DNA of 64,000 bases, from positions 2,455,501 through 2,519,500 of the forward strand of contig NZ_CP045649.1 in assembly GCF_009557055.1 (NCBI RefSeq), written 5' to 3'. The notes below the pieces were generated by a model. That model did not search any database and had not been told where the DNA came from. It saw only the letters and a program-made list of their open reading frames with translations. This DNA is from Nocardioides sp. dk884 (GTDB lineage Bacteria > Actinomycetota > Actinomycetes > Propionibacteriales > Nocardioidaceae). Every line of letters starts with the position of its first letter. The stretch's first letter is position 1. Below are positions 40,923-49,914 of the stretch, one piece after another. The translations under genes and the position numbers were made by a program.

Positions 40923-41792
40923 TCAGGAGCGGCCGCCGCCCGTGCCCGCGCCGCCGCCGATCGAGCCCATCAGCTCCTCCATCGAGGTGGTCTCGTCGGC
41001 CGGGGGCGCCTCGATGTCGACGTCGGTGCCCCAGTTGTCGTAGTCCATGGTCATCGCCATGTCCTTGCCCATGTCCATGGACAGGCGACGGAACTGCTCG
41101 TCGTCGTTGAAGAAGACGTCGAAGGTGATGGTCTTCGGCATCTGGGACTGGGCCTGGGCACCGAGCTCGCCGAGGTCGAGGTCGCCGGTCATCGTCTTGG
41201 TGTCGACGGTGAGGCGGTACTGGTCGGTCTCGTCGCCGCTGACGTCGGCCTCGCCGACGTAGGTGACCTCGGTGATGCCGGACTCGAAGGTCTCCATCAT
41301 CGCGCGCATGTCCATCTGGGCGCCGAGGTCGACGCCCAGGCCCTCGGCGGCCTCGCTCATGTCGAAGGTGACCCACTTCTCGCCCATGTCCGGCGACTTC
41401 ATGTACATGACGTTGTCGACCATGAGCATCTCCATCTTCTGCCCGGCCATGTCGTAGGCCAGCTCCATGGAGGCAGGCTCGCTGCTGTAGTCCACGGCGC
41501 CCTCGGCCTTCATCGCCGTGCCGCTGCTCTTGACGTCCATGGTGACGTCGGCGGTGGTGAAGTCCTCGATCGAGCTGCGGTAGAGCTCCATGAAGTCGGC
41601 CTTCTCCACGCTGTCGCCCGGGGAGACGTCGGGAGCCGCGTCGGAGTCGTCAGCCGGGGCGGCGGACTCGCTGCTCTCGTCCGCGGCCTTCGTGGGCTCG
41701 GCTTCGTCCTCGCCGCAGGCGCTCAGGGTCGCGAGGGCGAGCGGGAGGACCGCGGCGGCGGCGAGACGGCGGACGGGGAGGCGTCGAGACAT
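40923..41792 (-). CDS. Putative lipoprotein, LppX/LolA-like
   Basis: A 289-residue secreted lipoprotein. The signal ends in the lipobox LSAC (Cys at about residue 26), then an acidic linker. The folded part alternates strand-like stretches rich in Met and Asp (DVTMDVKSSGTAMKAEGAVDY; MEMLMVDNVMYMKSPDMGEKWV). This is the pattern of LppX/LolA-like half-barrel lipoproteins, which bind lipids. The Gly-rich end is low complexity. Family membership is likely, the ligand is unknown. Confidence 0.75.
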   Translation of the reverse strand: MSRRLPVRRLAAAAVLPLALATLSACGEDEAEPTKAADESSESAAPADDSDAAPDVSPGDSVEKADFMELYRSSIEDFTTADVTMDVKSSGTAMKAEGAVDYSSEPASMELAYDMAGQKMEMLMVDNVMYMKSPDMGEKWVTFDMSEAAEGLGVDLGAQMDMRAMMETFESGITEVTYVGEADVSGDETDQYRLTVDTKTMTGDLDLGELGAQAQSQMPKTITFDVFFNDDEQFRRLSMDMGKDMAMTMDYDNWGTDVDIEAPPADETTSMEELMGSIGGGAGTGGGRS

Positions 41793-41856
41793 CAGTCAGG
41801 GCCTTTCTGAAGACATCGGGGTGTTGTTTCCACGGTAGGCCTACCCCGAAGCGAGG

Positions 41857-42264
41857 TCAGTGACCCCTCATCCCCCGCCATGTCTGCAAAGTCACGGTCG
41901 CCGAGCCGACCGCCAGGTCGTGCAGACCGCGGCCGTCGGGGCGGAACACCAGCGGCGGGATGACCAGGGCGATGAGGATTTGTCGCACGAAGGCCTGGAT
42001 CAGCCCGATGGGGCGCGGGTCGCCGTTCACCCGTACGACGCGCAGCCGCGTCGCGATCTGCCCGAAGGAGCCGCCCAGCAGCGCGGTGAACAGCGCGGAC
42101 TCCACGACGAAGACGAGGAGCACCCAGAAGCTGGCTGCGGTGTCCTCGGCGTACCGCTCGGGGCCGACGACGAGCACGACGGCCAGGGTGGAGGCGGCCC
42201 AGTCGACGATCAGCGCCAGCATGCGTCGGGCCCAGCTGGTCGTCTCCACGGTCGTCTCGCTCAC
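41857..42264 (-). CDS. RDD family membrane protein
   Basis: A 135-residue protein with three or four membrane helices. RR and D (WARRMLALIVDW) in the first helix and the later FRPDGRGLHDLAVGSATV motif mark the RDD family. An RDD gene accompanies glnA and DUF4191 in many actinobacteria. The GTG at 42264 directly follows an AGAGGG sequence. Divergent from glnA. Function unknown. Confidence 0.85.
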   Translation of the reverse strand: MSETTVETTSWARRMLALIVDWAASTLAVVLVVGPERYAEDTAASFWVLLVFVVESALFTALLGGSFGQIATRLRVVRVNGDPRPIGLIQAFVRQILIALVIPPLVFRPDGRGLHDLAVGSATVTLQTWRGMRGH

Positions 42265-42331
42265 CCCTCTAGGCTAGTTGGGTCTCCCCCGGCCCCGTGA
42301 CCGCCTCAGGGGTTCTGAACCGGGAGCACCT

Positions 42332-42369
42332 GTTACACGCCGGAAACACACCGGGTACCGTCTGGAAAC
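42332..42369 (+). promoter_or_regulatory. Double GlnR-binding site upstream of glnA
   Basis: GTTAC-n6-GAAAC-n6-GGTAC-n6-GAAAC lies 106-143 bases before the glnA start. The two gTnAc/GaAAc pairs with strict 6-base spacers match the two-box GlnR operator described for Streptomyces nitrogen genes. GlnR would activate glnA under nitrogen limitation. Confidence 0.82.
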
Positions 42370-42474
42370 TGGCCCACGACACATTGTGGGCACTAGGCCG
42401 GAGCAACGGGGCCCCGCGCCGCCCGGCTTTTTCCCACATGCCGGCTGCGTACTCGGTGCAGCCAAGGAGGATGA

Positions 42475-43893
42475 ATGTTCCAGAACAGCGACGAGCTGCT
42501 CAAGTACATCAAGGACGAGGGCGTCGAGATGATCGACGTCCGCTTCTGCGACCTGCCCGGCATCATGCAGCACTTCACGGTGCCGGCGTCGTCCTTCGAC
42601 CAGTCGGTCTTCGACGACGGTCTGGGCTTCGACGGCTCCTCGATCCGCGGCTTCCAGGCCATCAACGAGTCGGACATGTCGCTGTTCCCCGACGTGACCA
42701 CGGCGTACCTGGACCCGTTCCGCGCCGCGAAGACGCTGGTCGTGAACTTCTTCATCCACGACCCGATCACCGGTGAGGCCTACTCCCGCGACCCGCGCAA
42801 CATCGCCCGCAAGGCGCTGGCCTACCTGGACACCACGGGTATCGCGGACACCGCGTACTTCGCCCCCGAGGCGGAGTTCTACATCTTCGACAGCGTGCGC
42901 TACTCCACGGGTGTCAACGAGAGCTACTACCACATCGACTCTGTCGAGGGCTGGTGGAACTCGGGCAAGGAGGGCGACAACCTGGGCTACAAGACGCGCC
43001 TCAAGGGCGGGTACTTCCCGGTTGCGCCGTACGACCACTACACCGACCTGCGCGACGTGATGGTCAAGAACCTCGAGGCGTCGGGCCTGCTGGTCGAGCG
43101 TGCCCACCACGAGGTCGGCACCGCGGGTCAGGCGGAGATCAACTACCGCTTCGACACGCTGCTCAAGGCCGCGGACGACGTGATGAAGTTCAAGTACATC
43201 ATCAAGAACACCGCCTGGGAGGCCGGCAAGTCGGTCACCTTCATGCCGAAGCCGATCTTCGGTGACAACGGCTCGGGCATGCACGTGCACCAGTCGCTGT
43301 GGAAGGGCGGCGAGCCGCTGTTCTACGACGAGACCGGGTACGGCGGCCTCTCCGACATGGCGCGCTGGTACATCGGCGGCATCCTCAAGCACGCCCCGTC
43401 GCTGCTGGCCTTCACCAACCCGACGGTGAACTCCTTCCACCGCCTGGTGCCGGGCTTCGAGGCGCCGATCTCGCTGGTGTACTCCTCGCGGAACCGCTCG
43501 GCCTCGATCCGCATCCCGCTCACGGGCTCCAACCCGAAGGCCAAGCGCGTCGAGACCCGCTTCCCCGACCCGTCGGCGAACCCCTACCTCGCGTTCTCCG
43601 CGCTGATGCTCGCCGGCATCGACGGTGTCAAGAACAAGATCGAGCCGGCCTCGCCGATCGACAAGGACATCTACGAGCTCCCGCCGGAGGAGATGGCCGA
43701 GATCGACCAGGTCCCGACCTCGCTCGGTGCCGTGCTCGACGCGCTCGAGGACGACCACGACTACCTGACCGTCGGCAACGTCTTCACGCCCGACCTGATC
43801 GAGACGTGGATCGACTACAAGCGCACCCAGGAGATCGCGCCGGTGCAGCTGCGTCCGCACCCGCACGAGTTCGAGCTGTACTACGACATCTAA
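42475..43893 (+). CDS. glnA: Glutamine synthetase type I
   Basis: A 472-residue enzyme forming glutamine from glutamate, ammonia and ATP. The beta-Grasp N-terminus ([17 protein letters not shown]), substrate/metal motifs ([20 protein letters not shown]) and the NRSASIRIP loop are present. The adenylylation region has Tyr in [10 protein letters not shown], so GlnE-type control is likely in addition to GlnR. A GGAGG sequence precedes the ATG. Synteny with Rv2219-Rv2219A-Rv2220 supports glnA1. Confidence 0.97.
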   Translation: MFQNSDELLKYIKDEGVEMIDVRFCDLPGIMQHFTVPASSFDQSVFDDGLGFDGSSIRGFQAINESDMSLFPDVTTAYLDPFRAAKTLVVNFFIHDPITGEAYSRDPRNIARKALAYLDTTGIADTAYFAPEAEFYIFDSVRYSTGVNESYYHIDSVEGWWNSGKEGDNLGYKTRLKGGYFPVAPYDHYTDLRDVMVKNLEASGLLVERAHHEVGTAGQAEINYRFDTLLKAADDVMKFKYIIKNTAWEAGKSVTFMPKPIFGDNGSGMHVHQSLWKGGEPLFYDETGYGGLSDMARWYIGGILKHAPSLLAFTNPTVNSFHRLVPGFEAPISLVYSSRNRSASIRIPLTGSNPKAKRVETRFPDPSANPYLAFSALMLAGIDGVKNKIEPASPIDKDIYELPPEEMAEIDQVPTSLGAVLDALEDDHDYLTVGNVFTPDLIETWIDYKRTQEIAPVQLRPHPHEFELYYDI

Positions 43894-43959
43894 CCGGGCC
43901 TCCGGCCGCGGTCGCTCAGCAACGCCGAGCAACCGCAAGAAACAGCCGCTGACCTGCAC

Positions 43960-43999
43960 AAACGCCGCCGAGCGACCCTGTGGTCGCTCGGCGGCGTTT
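43960..43999 (+). terminator. Terminator after glnA
   Basis: An 18-bp perfect stem (AAACGCCGCCGAGCGACC) with a CTGT loop, ending in TTT, 67 bases after the glnA stop. Confidence 0.88.
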
Positions 44000-44022
44000 G
44001 CCGTTGCTAGCCGCTCGCCTGT

Positions 44023-44044
44023 TACAAATCCGGTACAAATCTGG
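44023..44044. repeat. Tandem 11-base repeat, possible element boundary
   Basis: TACAAATCCGG and TACAAATCTGG follow directly on each other. This A/T-rich spot lies at the switch from the GC-rich glnA region to the integrated element and could be recombinase-binding or att sequence. No second copy was seen near 46-47 kb. Confidence 0.4.
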
Positions 44045-44273
44045 GTGGCGCCATCCCGTGCCACACGGTGCTCAGGAGCGTCCTCGCGTAGGTCGCGGCC
44101 CGGGTCGGTTGCCTCCGCCATCAGCCCGGCCTCGCACGGTGCGGTGACCACCGCCGCGATGCCCGAGTCATCGTGCTGCCACATCGTTTGCTCAGACGTG
44201 ATCGCTCCCATGCCGCCGTCGGACATAGGTGCCCGTAGACCGACTGTCCGTCAACGCCGCGAGGAGGGGCTTG

Positions 44274-44549
44274 ATGATGGCAACGAACTCGCACGTGCCG
44301 GCCATGGAACCGGAGATCTTTGGCCCGCAGCGGCGCGGAGTCCGCGGCAGCCGGGCACCCCGGCTGGTCGACGCCCAGGAGCTATGGGACATCGACGACG
44401 TCGCGACCTACCTTGGCGTGACCAAGCAGACCATCTACTCCTGGCGGACAACGGGCTACGGCCCTACCGGCTTCCGCGTCGGGAAGCACCTGCGCTGGCG
44501 GGCAGCAACCGTGATCAATTGGACGGTTCGGCTCGAGGAGAACCGTTGA
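44274..44549 (+). CDS. Excisionase/MerR-type HTH protein
   Basis: A 91-residue protein with a C-terminal winged helix of the HTH_17 type: WDIDDVATYLGVTKQTIYSW, then TGYGPTGFRVGKHLRW. Such proteins next to a recombinase act as excision directionality factors. The ATG at 44274 has GGAGGGG upstream; 44277 is an alternative. The recombinase gene follows after 105 bases. Confidence 0.8.
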   Translation: MMATNSHVPAMEPEIFGPQRRGVRGSRAPRLVDAQELWDIDDVATYLGVTKQTIYSWRTTGYGPTGFRVGKHLRWRAATVINWTVRLEENR

Positions 44550-44654
44550 TGCCGAGAGGCCGTCAGCCTCAGACGGAACCGGTTTCGGCGCCCCCAGGCG
44601 GCAGACGTTCGAGCGCATTGCTGATCACCCGGTCAAACCACGCCGGGGACAACC

Positions 44655-45869
44655 ATGGCCAGCATTAGTCCCGGTCGGCCAGCGGATGACGGGCGCCCTC
44701 GATACGTGGTGAACTATCGAGATCCCGAGGGGCGGCAGCGCCGCAAGACCTTCAAACGCAAGGCCGAGGCGGTCGCGTTCCGCAACACGGTCGAGGCGGA
44801 CAAACTCCGTGGAACCTACCTCGATGTCGACGCCGGCAGGATCTCGTTTCGGGCCTATGCCGAGGAGTGGCTCGACAGCCGGACCTTCAGCCCGCTGACC
44901 TTTGAGGCGACTGAGCTGCGCCTCCGGCTCCACGTGTTCCCGACACTGGGACACCTCGAACTGCGACAGATTAGGCCGTCGACGATTCAGAAGCTCCTGC
45001 GCTCGATGGAGATGGCTGAGACCTACCGGCGCGTCATCTTCTCCAACGTGTCGGCCATCCTCTCGGCTGCGGTCGACGACGATATGATCGCCAAGAATCC
45101 ATGCAAGGCCAGTTCAGTGGCAAAGCCCGCAACGTCGCGTCGCAAGGTGGTGCCCTGGCCGTCCGAATGGGTCTCCTCCATGCACGACGCGCTTCCGCCC
45201 CAGTACCGGATCGCCGTCACCTTGGGTTCGGGTCTGGGACTACGCCAAGGCGAGGTGTTCGGGCTCGCGGTCGAGGACATCGACTTCCTCCGCGGGGTCG
45301 TCGAGGTCAGGCGACAAGTCAAGGTGTTCGGAGGTAACCGCCTCGCCTTTGGCCTGCCGAAGGGCGACAAGACCCGCACCGTCCCCTTGCCCAAGAGCGT
45401 CGCAACCGAGCTCAGCAGCCACCTCGCCACCTACCCACGACGAAACGTCACGCTCCCGTGGGGAACGCCGCAAGCGGACAAGAAGGCGGGTGCGCGGGTC
45501 ATCCTCACCACACGCGAGCGTTCTGCTCTCAACCGCAACTACTTCAACACCCGTCTCTGGAAGCCCAGCCAAACCCGTGTGGGCATCGAGCAATCGCGTG
45601 ACAACGGCATGCACGCCCTACGCCACTGGTACGCCTCGGTACTCCTGGACGCCGGCGAATCGATTCGCGCCGTGTCCGAGTACCTCGGCCACAGCGACCC
45701 CGGCTTCACGTTACGCACCTATACCCACCTCATGCCCGGCAGCACGGAGCGAACCCGGGCAGCAGTGGATGCTGCCTTCGCAGCCGACACAGTCCCGCTG
45801 GGTGGTGGGCTTCAAGGAGGTCCTCGGCGCCCTAGTCGCCGCTCTCCATCGCGGCGTGATCTCCAGTAA
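44655..45869 (+). CDS. int: Tyrosine recombinase/integrase
   Basis: A 404-residue site-specific recombinase. An N-terminal AP2-like arm-binding domain (VNYRDPEGRQRRKTFKRKAEA), a SAM-like core-binding domain (about 60-145) and the catalytic domain are present. The active-site residues are visible: Arg in GLGLRQGEVFGL, His-x-x-Arg in HALRHWYASVLL, His in LGHSDPG and the nucleophile Tyr in RTYTHLMP. It appears intact and of normal phage/ICE integrase length. Confidence 0.92.
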   Translation: MASISPGRPADDGRPRYVVNYRDPEGRQRRKTFKRKAEAVAFRNTVEADKLRGTYLDVDAGRISFRAYAEEWLDSRTFSPLTFEATELRLRLHVFPTLGHLELRQIRPSTIQKLLRSMEMAETYRRVIFSNVSAILSAAVDDDMIAKNPCKASSVAKPATSRRKVVPWPSEWVSSMHDALPPQYRIAVTLGSGLGLRQGEVFGLAVEDIDFLRGVVEVRRQVKVFGGNRLAFGLPKGDKTRTVPLPKSVATELSSHLATYPRRNVTLPWGTPQADKKAGARVILTTRERSALNRNYFNTRLWKPSQTRVGIEQSRDNGMHALRHWYASVLLDAGESIRAVSEYLGHSDPGFTLRTYTHLMPGSTERTRAAVDAAFAADTVPLGGGLQGGPRRPSRRSPSRRDLQ

Positions 45870-47114
45870 CGATGGCGGTTTCAGCAGCGCCATGGACTCT
45901 TCTGAGGAGTAGCGACCGCTGGCAATCCGCTCGCGGTGCTATCGACCAGGACTGGGCCGAGGAGCCGGATCACGGCGGCGGCGTAGGAAAAGACGCCCAA
46001 GGCGCCCTGGCGCACGATCTGGCACAGTGACTTGGCGGTGGTCGGGATCGCCGGGTGCCTCGGCGCGATCGCCAACCTCTACGACACCCATCTCGACGCC
46101 TAGGTGCTCGAAGGTCTGTCCTGGTGAAGAACACCGACCTCATCACGCGTTGGGAACACGACGCCAAGGGCATGCCCGTCGATTACATGGGTTCCGAGTT
46201 CGGCGCTCCCGCCCACCGCGCCCCCTCGCCCGGCGACGACATCGGCCGGTTCTTCAGCGCCCTCCACCAAGTCCGCGTAGGCACCTTCGAGGGCTTCTAC
46301 TGGGAGTACGGCGAGCGGTTCGTCCAGACGGCGACGACGACCCCGTTTGGAACCCCCTACACATCGGTCGAATGGCCCCTCGCCGTTGCACAACTGCTCA
46401 AAGCACTGGGTGGCCGGCTGCGTCGCCCTCGATGAGCTTGCCGCTGCCGGGCTGGCCGCTCCTGCGCGACATGCCCGATCGAGAGCTACACACATGCGCT
46501 TAAGAGGCGTGCACAGGCGACTACCGCGGCAGCGGTCTCAACCTCCACTCAGGCCTCCTGACGCCAGGTCTCGGCATGGTCGCCACCGCGGTCATCATCC
46601 GCACGCACCCCATCTCGCCGACTCCCGCAAGACAGGCAGCCCCGACTCAACTCGGCCAGCTCCGACAAGCGCACCGAGATGCTGTTCGCTGCCCACGCCG
46701 CCGCAGGAGCCGTCAGCCTGTCGAAGGCCGCCGCGTCCGCGATCGCTGGCTAGACGCTGGTCGCCGCTCGCCCGCTCAACGTGCCCGTGCTGATTCGCGT
46801 CGGCGTGTTGGCGTGTTGGCGTGTTGGCGTGTTGGCGTGTTGGCGCTGAAGTATGCTCCGACATCGCCGCTCGCTCCGACGCCGCCCCGACTGGGTGGAC
46901 CTCCTCAAGGACGTAGCCGCGACCTGGACCCTGCTATAGGCAGTCGCCCTCGCAGAACTGATCGCCCATCCCGGTCACGATCAGGGGGCCAACTGCTCAG
47001 CGGGACCAGGGCAGAACCTCATAGGTGGGTGGCGCGGGGCCGGAATCCTAGGGTCCTCCGGGTTCCAAGCGGATCGCTGATCACTCCGCAGCGCGCCTCC
47101 CGTCGTCGTCTTCG
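45870..47114. other. 1.2 kb without an intact gene (decayed element DNA)
   Basis: Short protein-like stretches appear in changing frames: near 46124-46390 on the plus strand (KNTDLITRWEHDAKGMPVDY and following) and near 46646-46752 (EMLFAAHAAAGAVSLSKAA, then stop). None continues or matches a family I know. I read this as degraded coding DNA. The octamer array at 46803 is described separately. Confidence 0.55.
46803..46842. repeat. Five tandem copies of GCGTGTTG
   Basis: A perfect octamer repeated five times without interruption, in non-coding decayed DNA. A slippage-prone microsatellite or a remnant of an iteron-like array. Confidence 0.95.
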
Positions 47115-48011
47115 TCACCATGTCGGCCGGTCGGACGTCTGGCCCTCCGCGGGTGCCGAGTGATCCTGGTCGGCAGCCCGGCGCCTGGCGGCCCCGGCCA
47201 CCCGCTCCTCGAGCTGGGCGGCCTTGTCCTCGGGCGAGGTCTCCGGTTGCGGCTCTCCTTCCTTGCGCGGTGCGCCTGACAGCTTCTCCTGCAGCCGCCG
47301 CGTGGCCTCCTGCAGCTGGTCGGCCTCCGAGGGCTTCCCCTCGCCCCAGGAGGCTCCGTCACCCTCGTCCGTCTGGTCGCCCTCGGAGTCGCCGTCACCC
47401 TCGTCCGTCTGGTCGCCCTCTGAGTCGCCGTCCTCCGTGTCCGACGGAGACGGCTCCTCCGCGGAGCTCGACTCCTCCTCAGCACTCGAGTCCTCGGCTT
47501 CAGCGGCGTCCGCCGAGCACCCTTCGACCTCGGCCAGCACCTGCTGGGCCTGGGCCCAGCGCGCCTTCGCCCCCACGGGGTCGTCGACTTTCTCCAGGTG
47601 GTCGCCGAGGACCTCCAGGGCGAGCGCCTCGTTGAGAGCCACCCGGCACAGCGAGTGCTGCGGCACGTCTGCGCGCGCCCGCGCGAAGAGCTCGGCCGCC
47701 TCCAGCCACCTGCCCTGGGAGTAGACGGCGACGCCGACGTCGTACGGCGCCTTCCACCGCTCAACCACGTCGATCCGGTCCCCCACCCGGAACCACCGCT
47801 CCGCCGTGGCGTGGTCACCCTGCCGCCACGCCCGGTCACCGGCCACGGCGCTCGTGACCAGGACGGCCAGGTACGTCGCGGCCGCGATCACCAACGCGAT
47901 GCACACGCCGCCGACCCAGCGCACCCGTCGTCGTGTCCTGGCCCGCACCGGATCGGCAAGACCATCGTGCGTGTCGACCTCCTGTGCGGAGGACCGCCCT
48001 GCCACCCTCAC
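47115..48011 (-). CDS. TPR-like membrane protein, last gene of the cobalamin operon
   Basis: A 298-residue protein. One membrane helix (about 33-58) is followed by tetratricopeptide-like helices (about 60-155, AVAGDRAWRQGDHATAERWF and QGRWLEAAELFARARADVP). Then comes a very acidic region (about 160-225) with a 12-residue tandem repeat (GDSEGDQTDEGD) and a charged helical tail. Resembles the TPR member of BatA-E type clusters. The GTG at 48011 overlaps the preceding gene by 4 bases (GTGA). It could scaffold the vWA proteins at the membrane. Its role is inferred from context. Confidence 0.78.
   Translation of the reverse strand: MRVAGRSSAQEVDTHDGLADPVRARTRRRVRWVGGVCIALVIAAATYLAVLVTSAVAGDRAWRQGDHATAERWFRVGDRIDVVERWKAPYDVGVAVYSQGRWLEAAELFARARADVPQHSLCRVALNEALALEVLGDHLEKVDDPVGAKARWAQAQQVLAEVEGCSADAAEAEDSSAEEESSSAEEPSPSDTEDGDSEGDQTDEGDGDSEGDQTDEGDGASWGEGKPSEADQLQEATRRLQEKLSGAPRKEGEPQPETSPEDKAAQLEERVAGAARRRAADQDHSAPAEGQTSDRPTW
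47356..47427 (-). repeat. Two tandem 36-base repeats in an acidic linker
   Basis: A 36-base unit encoding the acidic GDSEGDQTDEGD segment occurs twice in succession with one or two differences. A slippage-type expansion inside the TPR-like gene. Confidence 0.8.
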
Positions 48012-48958
48012 TGCTCCTCCTTCACGGCGCGCCAGCGCCGCACCGCCACCACCAGATAGCCCAGCAGCATCGGGACCAGCCCCACGGCCACCAGCCAGTA
48101 GTACTCCGCCCCGGGCACGACCTCGCGCACCGCGGATCCCGCCGGGCGGGCGACGTCGGGGAGAGTCGCTCCCCCAGTGCGGTGGACGTAGGACCCCTGC
48201 AGCTCAACGGCCATCGCACGCAGGGTGTCCTCGTCCAGCACGGAGCGCTGGTCCACTCCGTCCCGTGACACGAGGTCGGAGGCGCCTGGCGCGACCGGCA
48301 TCACCCCGCCCGCCCGGGTGCCGTAGCCGAGCACCCATGCCTCGTCGACCAGGTCGGCCAACGGGGCGAGCGACTCCCTCGCCGCGGTCTGGGTCTGCTC
48401 GCCGTCACCGGCATAGATCAGCACCCGGGCGTTGTCGGGCCGCTGGCCGGCCAGCTTCGTCAACGTCTCGCGGGCCAGCGCCACCCCGACCGAGACGTCC
48501 GAGCCGGTCGCCTTCGCCGAGGGTCGCCAGCCGACGGTGCCCAGGGTCGTGACCACGCTCCTCACGTCCGTGGTGGACGGCACGAGGAGGCGGGCGGTGT
48601 CGTCGAAGACGATCACCGAGACATGAGCGCCGGCGGCACCAGCGACGACCTCGATCAGGTCCTCACCGGCACCCTCCATGCGGGAGCGCCCACCCGTGTG
48701 GTCCATGGCGCCCATCGAGGCGGTCCGGTCCAGCATCACCACCACGTCGACGGCGTTCTCCACCGGCACGTCGCGCTCGTGCTGCCCCAAGGGGCGCAAC
48801 GCCACGAGCACCAGCCCCAGGGCCACCACGATCCGCAGCAGATCGCTCGCCCTCGTGCCTCGCGAGGAGCCCCGCCACCTGGCGGTCGCGAGGACACCGA
48901 GGACCATCACGGCCGCCCCTGTCGGGAACACCAGCCACCAGTGCGGTTGCCAGGTCAT
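48008..48958 (-). CDS. vWA-domain membrane protein with altered MIDAS (second vWA gene)
   Basis: A 316-residue BatA/BatB-like protein. Two N-terminal membrane helices (about 10-27 and 40-56), a von Willebrand A domain (about 68-245) and a C-terminal membrane helix (about 283-303). The metal-ion-dependent adhesion site begins D77-R-T-A-S81, with Thr in place of the first Ser of DxSxS; YAGDGEQ supplies the later Asp. It overlaps the upstream vWA gene by 4 bases. Paired vWA proteins with MoxR and DUF58 form chaperone or assembly modules in other bacteria; here they belong to a cobalamin-riboswitch operon. Confidence 0.82.
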   Translation of the reverse strand: MTWQPHWWLVFPTGAAVMVLGVLATARWRGSSRGTRASDLLRIVVALGLVLVALRPLGQHERDVPVENAVDVVVMLDRTASMGAMDHTGGRSRMEGAGEDLIEVVAGAAGAHVSVIVFDDTARLLVPSTTDVRSVVTTLGTVGWRPSAKATGSDVSVGVALARETLTKLAGQRPDNARVLIYAGDGEQTQTAARESLAPLADLVDEAWVLGYGTRAGGVMPVAPGASDLVSRDGVDQRSVLDEDTLRAMAVELQGSYVHRTGGATLPDVARPAGSAVREVVPGAEYYWLVAVGLVPMLLGYLVVAVRRWRAVKEEQ

Positions 48959-49914
48959 GGCCTTCTCCTGTCGGCGGCCGTGGCCATCCCGAGTCCCAGC
49001 AGCGTGACCAGCACCCCGGGGGCGATGACGTCGAAGCTGTGTTCCTGGGCCGTGGCCAGGAGCGCCGTTCGTTCCTGCTTGGCGACGGCCAGCGAGATGA
49101 CGGCGGTGTTGGTCGGCTCCCCGGCGCTCAGCAACAAGACGTCGCCGTGGGTGCGCGAGGTCTGCCCCCTCAACTCGGCCACCGCGTTCGCCTGGGTCCC
49201 CCGCGGCGTGACGGCGAAGACCATCACGTCGCGCTCGACGGCGAGGTCGGTGGCCTCCTGGAGGGTGTAGAGCGAGTCACCGGAGACCAGGTTGTCGGTG
49301 GCCAGCACGAGGGTGCGCGCCCTCTCCTCCTCGGGCCGGTCGAAGTGCTGCACGCAGCTCGCGAGCCCGTCCCCGACCAGGGAGGATCCCGAAGCCGGGG
49401 CTGTGGTCCCGGCGACCGGCTCCTCGCCCCGCAGCTCCTCTCGCGCCGCGGCGAGGCGCGTGGCCACTTCCTCGTGGTGGTCGGTCAGGGCGAAGCCGGT
49501 CACGGCGTTCGCGTCGAACATCACGAAGCCGATCCGTTCCTCGGTGAGATCACCGACCAGCGCGAGGTAGGTGTCCACGATGTCCTCCACCACGGGCACC
49601 ATCGAGCCGGAGACGTCCATGCACAGCACGACATCGCGCTGGCGCATCGCCTCGGACTCCTCGCTCACCATGACGAACCGCGAGCCGAGGAGCGCCAGCC
49701 CCGCGATCGCCACCGCCACCCCGGCGACGAGGAGGCGCCGCCTGCGTGACTCCCGGCGGACGGCCTCCTCCCAGGACGGGAGGCGGCGCAGGCGCTCGGA
49801 TGCGGCCACGAGGACGCCGGGCTCGCTCGGCGCATGCGGAGGACGCAGCCACGCGAGGAGGCCCGCCACGACGCCCAGCGCCAGGACGATGGCCCCCACC
49901 CACCACTGAATCAT
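48955..49914 (-). CDS. vWA-domain membrane protein with intact MIDAS (first vWA gene)
   Basis: A 319-residue protein: membrane helices at about 5-22 and 62-78, a vWA domain from about 94 to 275 and a C-terminal membrane helix (about 293-312). The MIDAS is canonical (D100-V-S-G-S104, later LATDN). ATG at 49914 overlaps the preceding stop by 4 bases; an ATG two codons earlier is also in frame. Same arrangement as BatA. A partner for the MoxR ATPase encoded upstream. Confidence 0.85.
   Translation of the reverse strand: MIQWWVGAIVLALGVVAGLLAWLRPPHAPSEPGVLVAASERLRRLPSWEEAVRRESRRRRLLVAGVAVAIAGLALLGSRFVMVSEESEAMRQRDVVLCMDVSGSMVPVVEDIVDTYLALVGDLTEERIGFVMFDANAVTGFALTDHHEEVATRLAAAREELRGEEPVAGTTAPASGSSLVGDGLASCVQHFDRPEEERARTLVLATDNLVSGDSLYTLQEATDLAVERDVMVFAVTPRGTQANAVAELRGQTSRTHGDVLLLSAGEPTNTAVISLAVAKQERTALLATAQEHSFDVIAPGVLVTLLGLGMATAADRRRP

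Larger units (their letters stand above)
44045..47114. mobile_element. Remnant of an integrated element with xis and int
   Basis: Between glnA and the cobalamin locus lies a stretch with lower GC, an excisionase-like gene and an intact tyrosine recombinase gene, followed by 1.2 kb without an intact gene. No replication, relaxase or phage structural genes were found. Ends are not defined; the left one may be near 44023-44044. The 44045-44273 part holds no convincing gene, only a minus-strand open stretch that runs into the glnA antisense. Confidence 0.65.

Noticed and set aside
44060..44226. Minus-strand stretch with a fairly protein-like composition beginning near 44226
   Set aside because: It has no stop before running deep into the antisense of glnA and no known motif. 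At most it is the truncated end of an element gene.
43894..44273. Search for a tRNA gene as the integration site next to the integrase
   Set aside because: No cloverleaf or T-loop GTTCGA-type sequence fits. Only the glnA terminator and the 11-base tandem repeat were found.
46100..46495. Open frames on both strands in the decayed element
   Set aside because: Neither shows a family motif, a convincing ribosome-binding site or steady codon bias; described only as decayed DNA.
46803..46842. Tandem octamers as a possible CRISPR array
   Set aside because: Units are 8 bases with no spacers and there are no cas genes.
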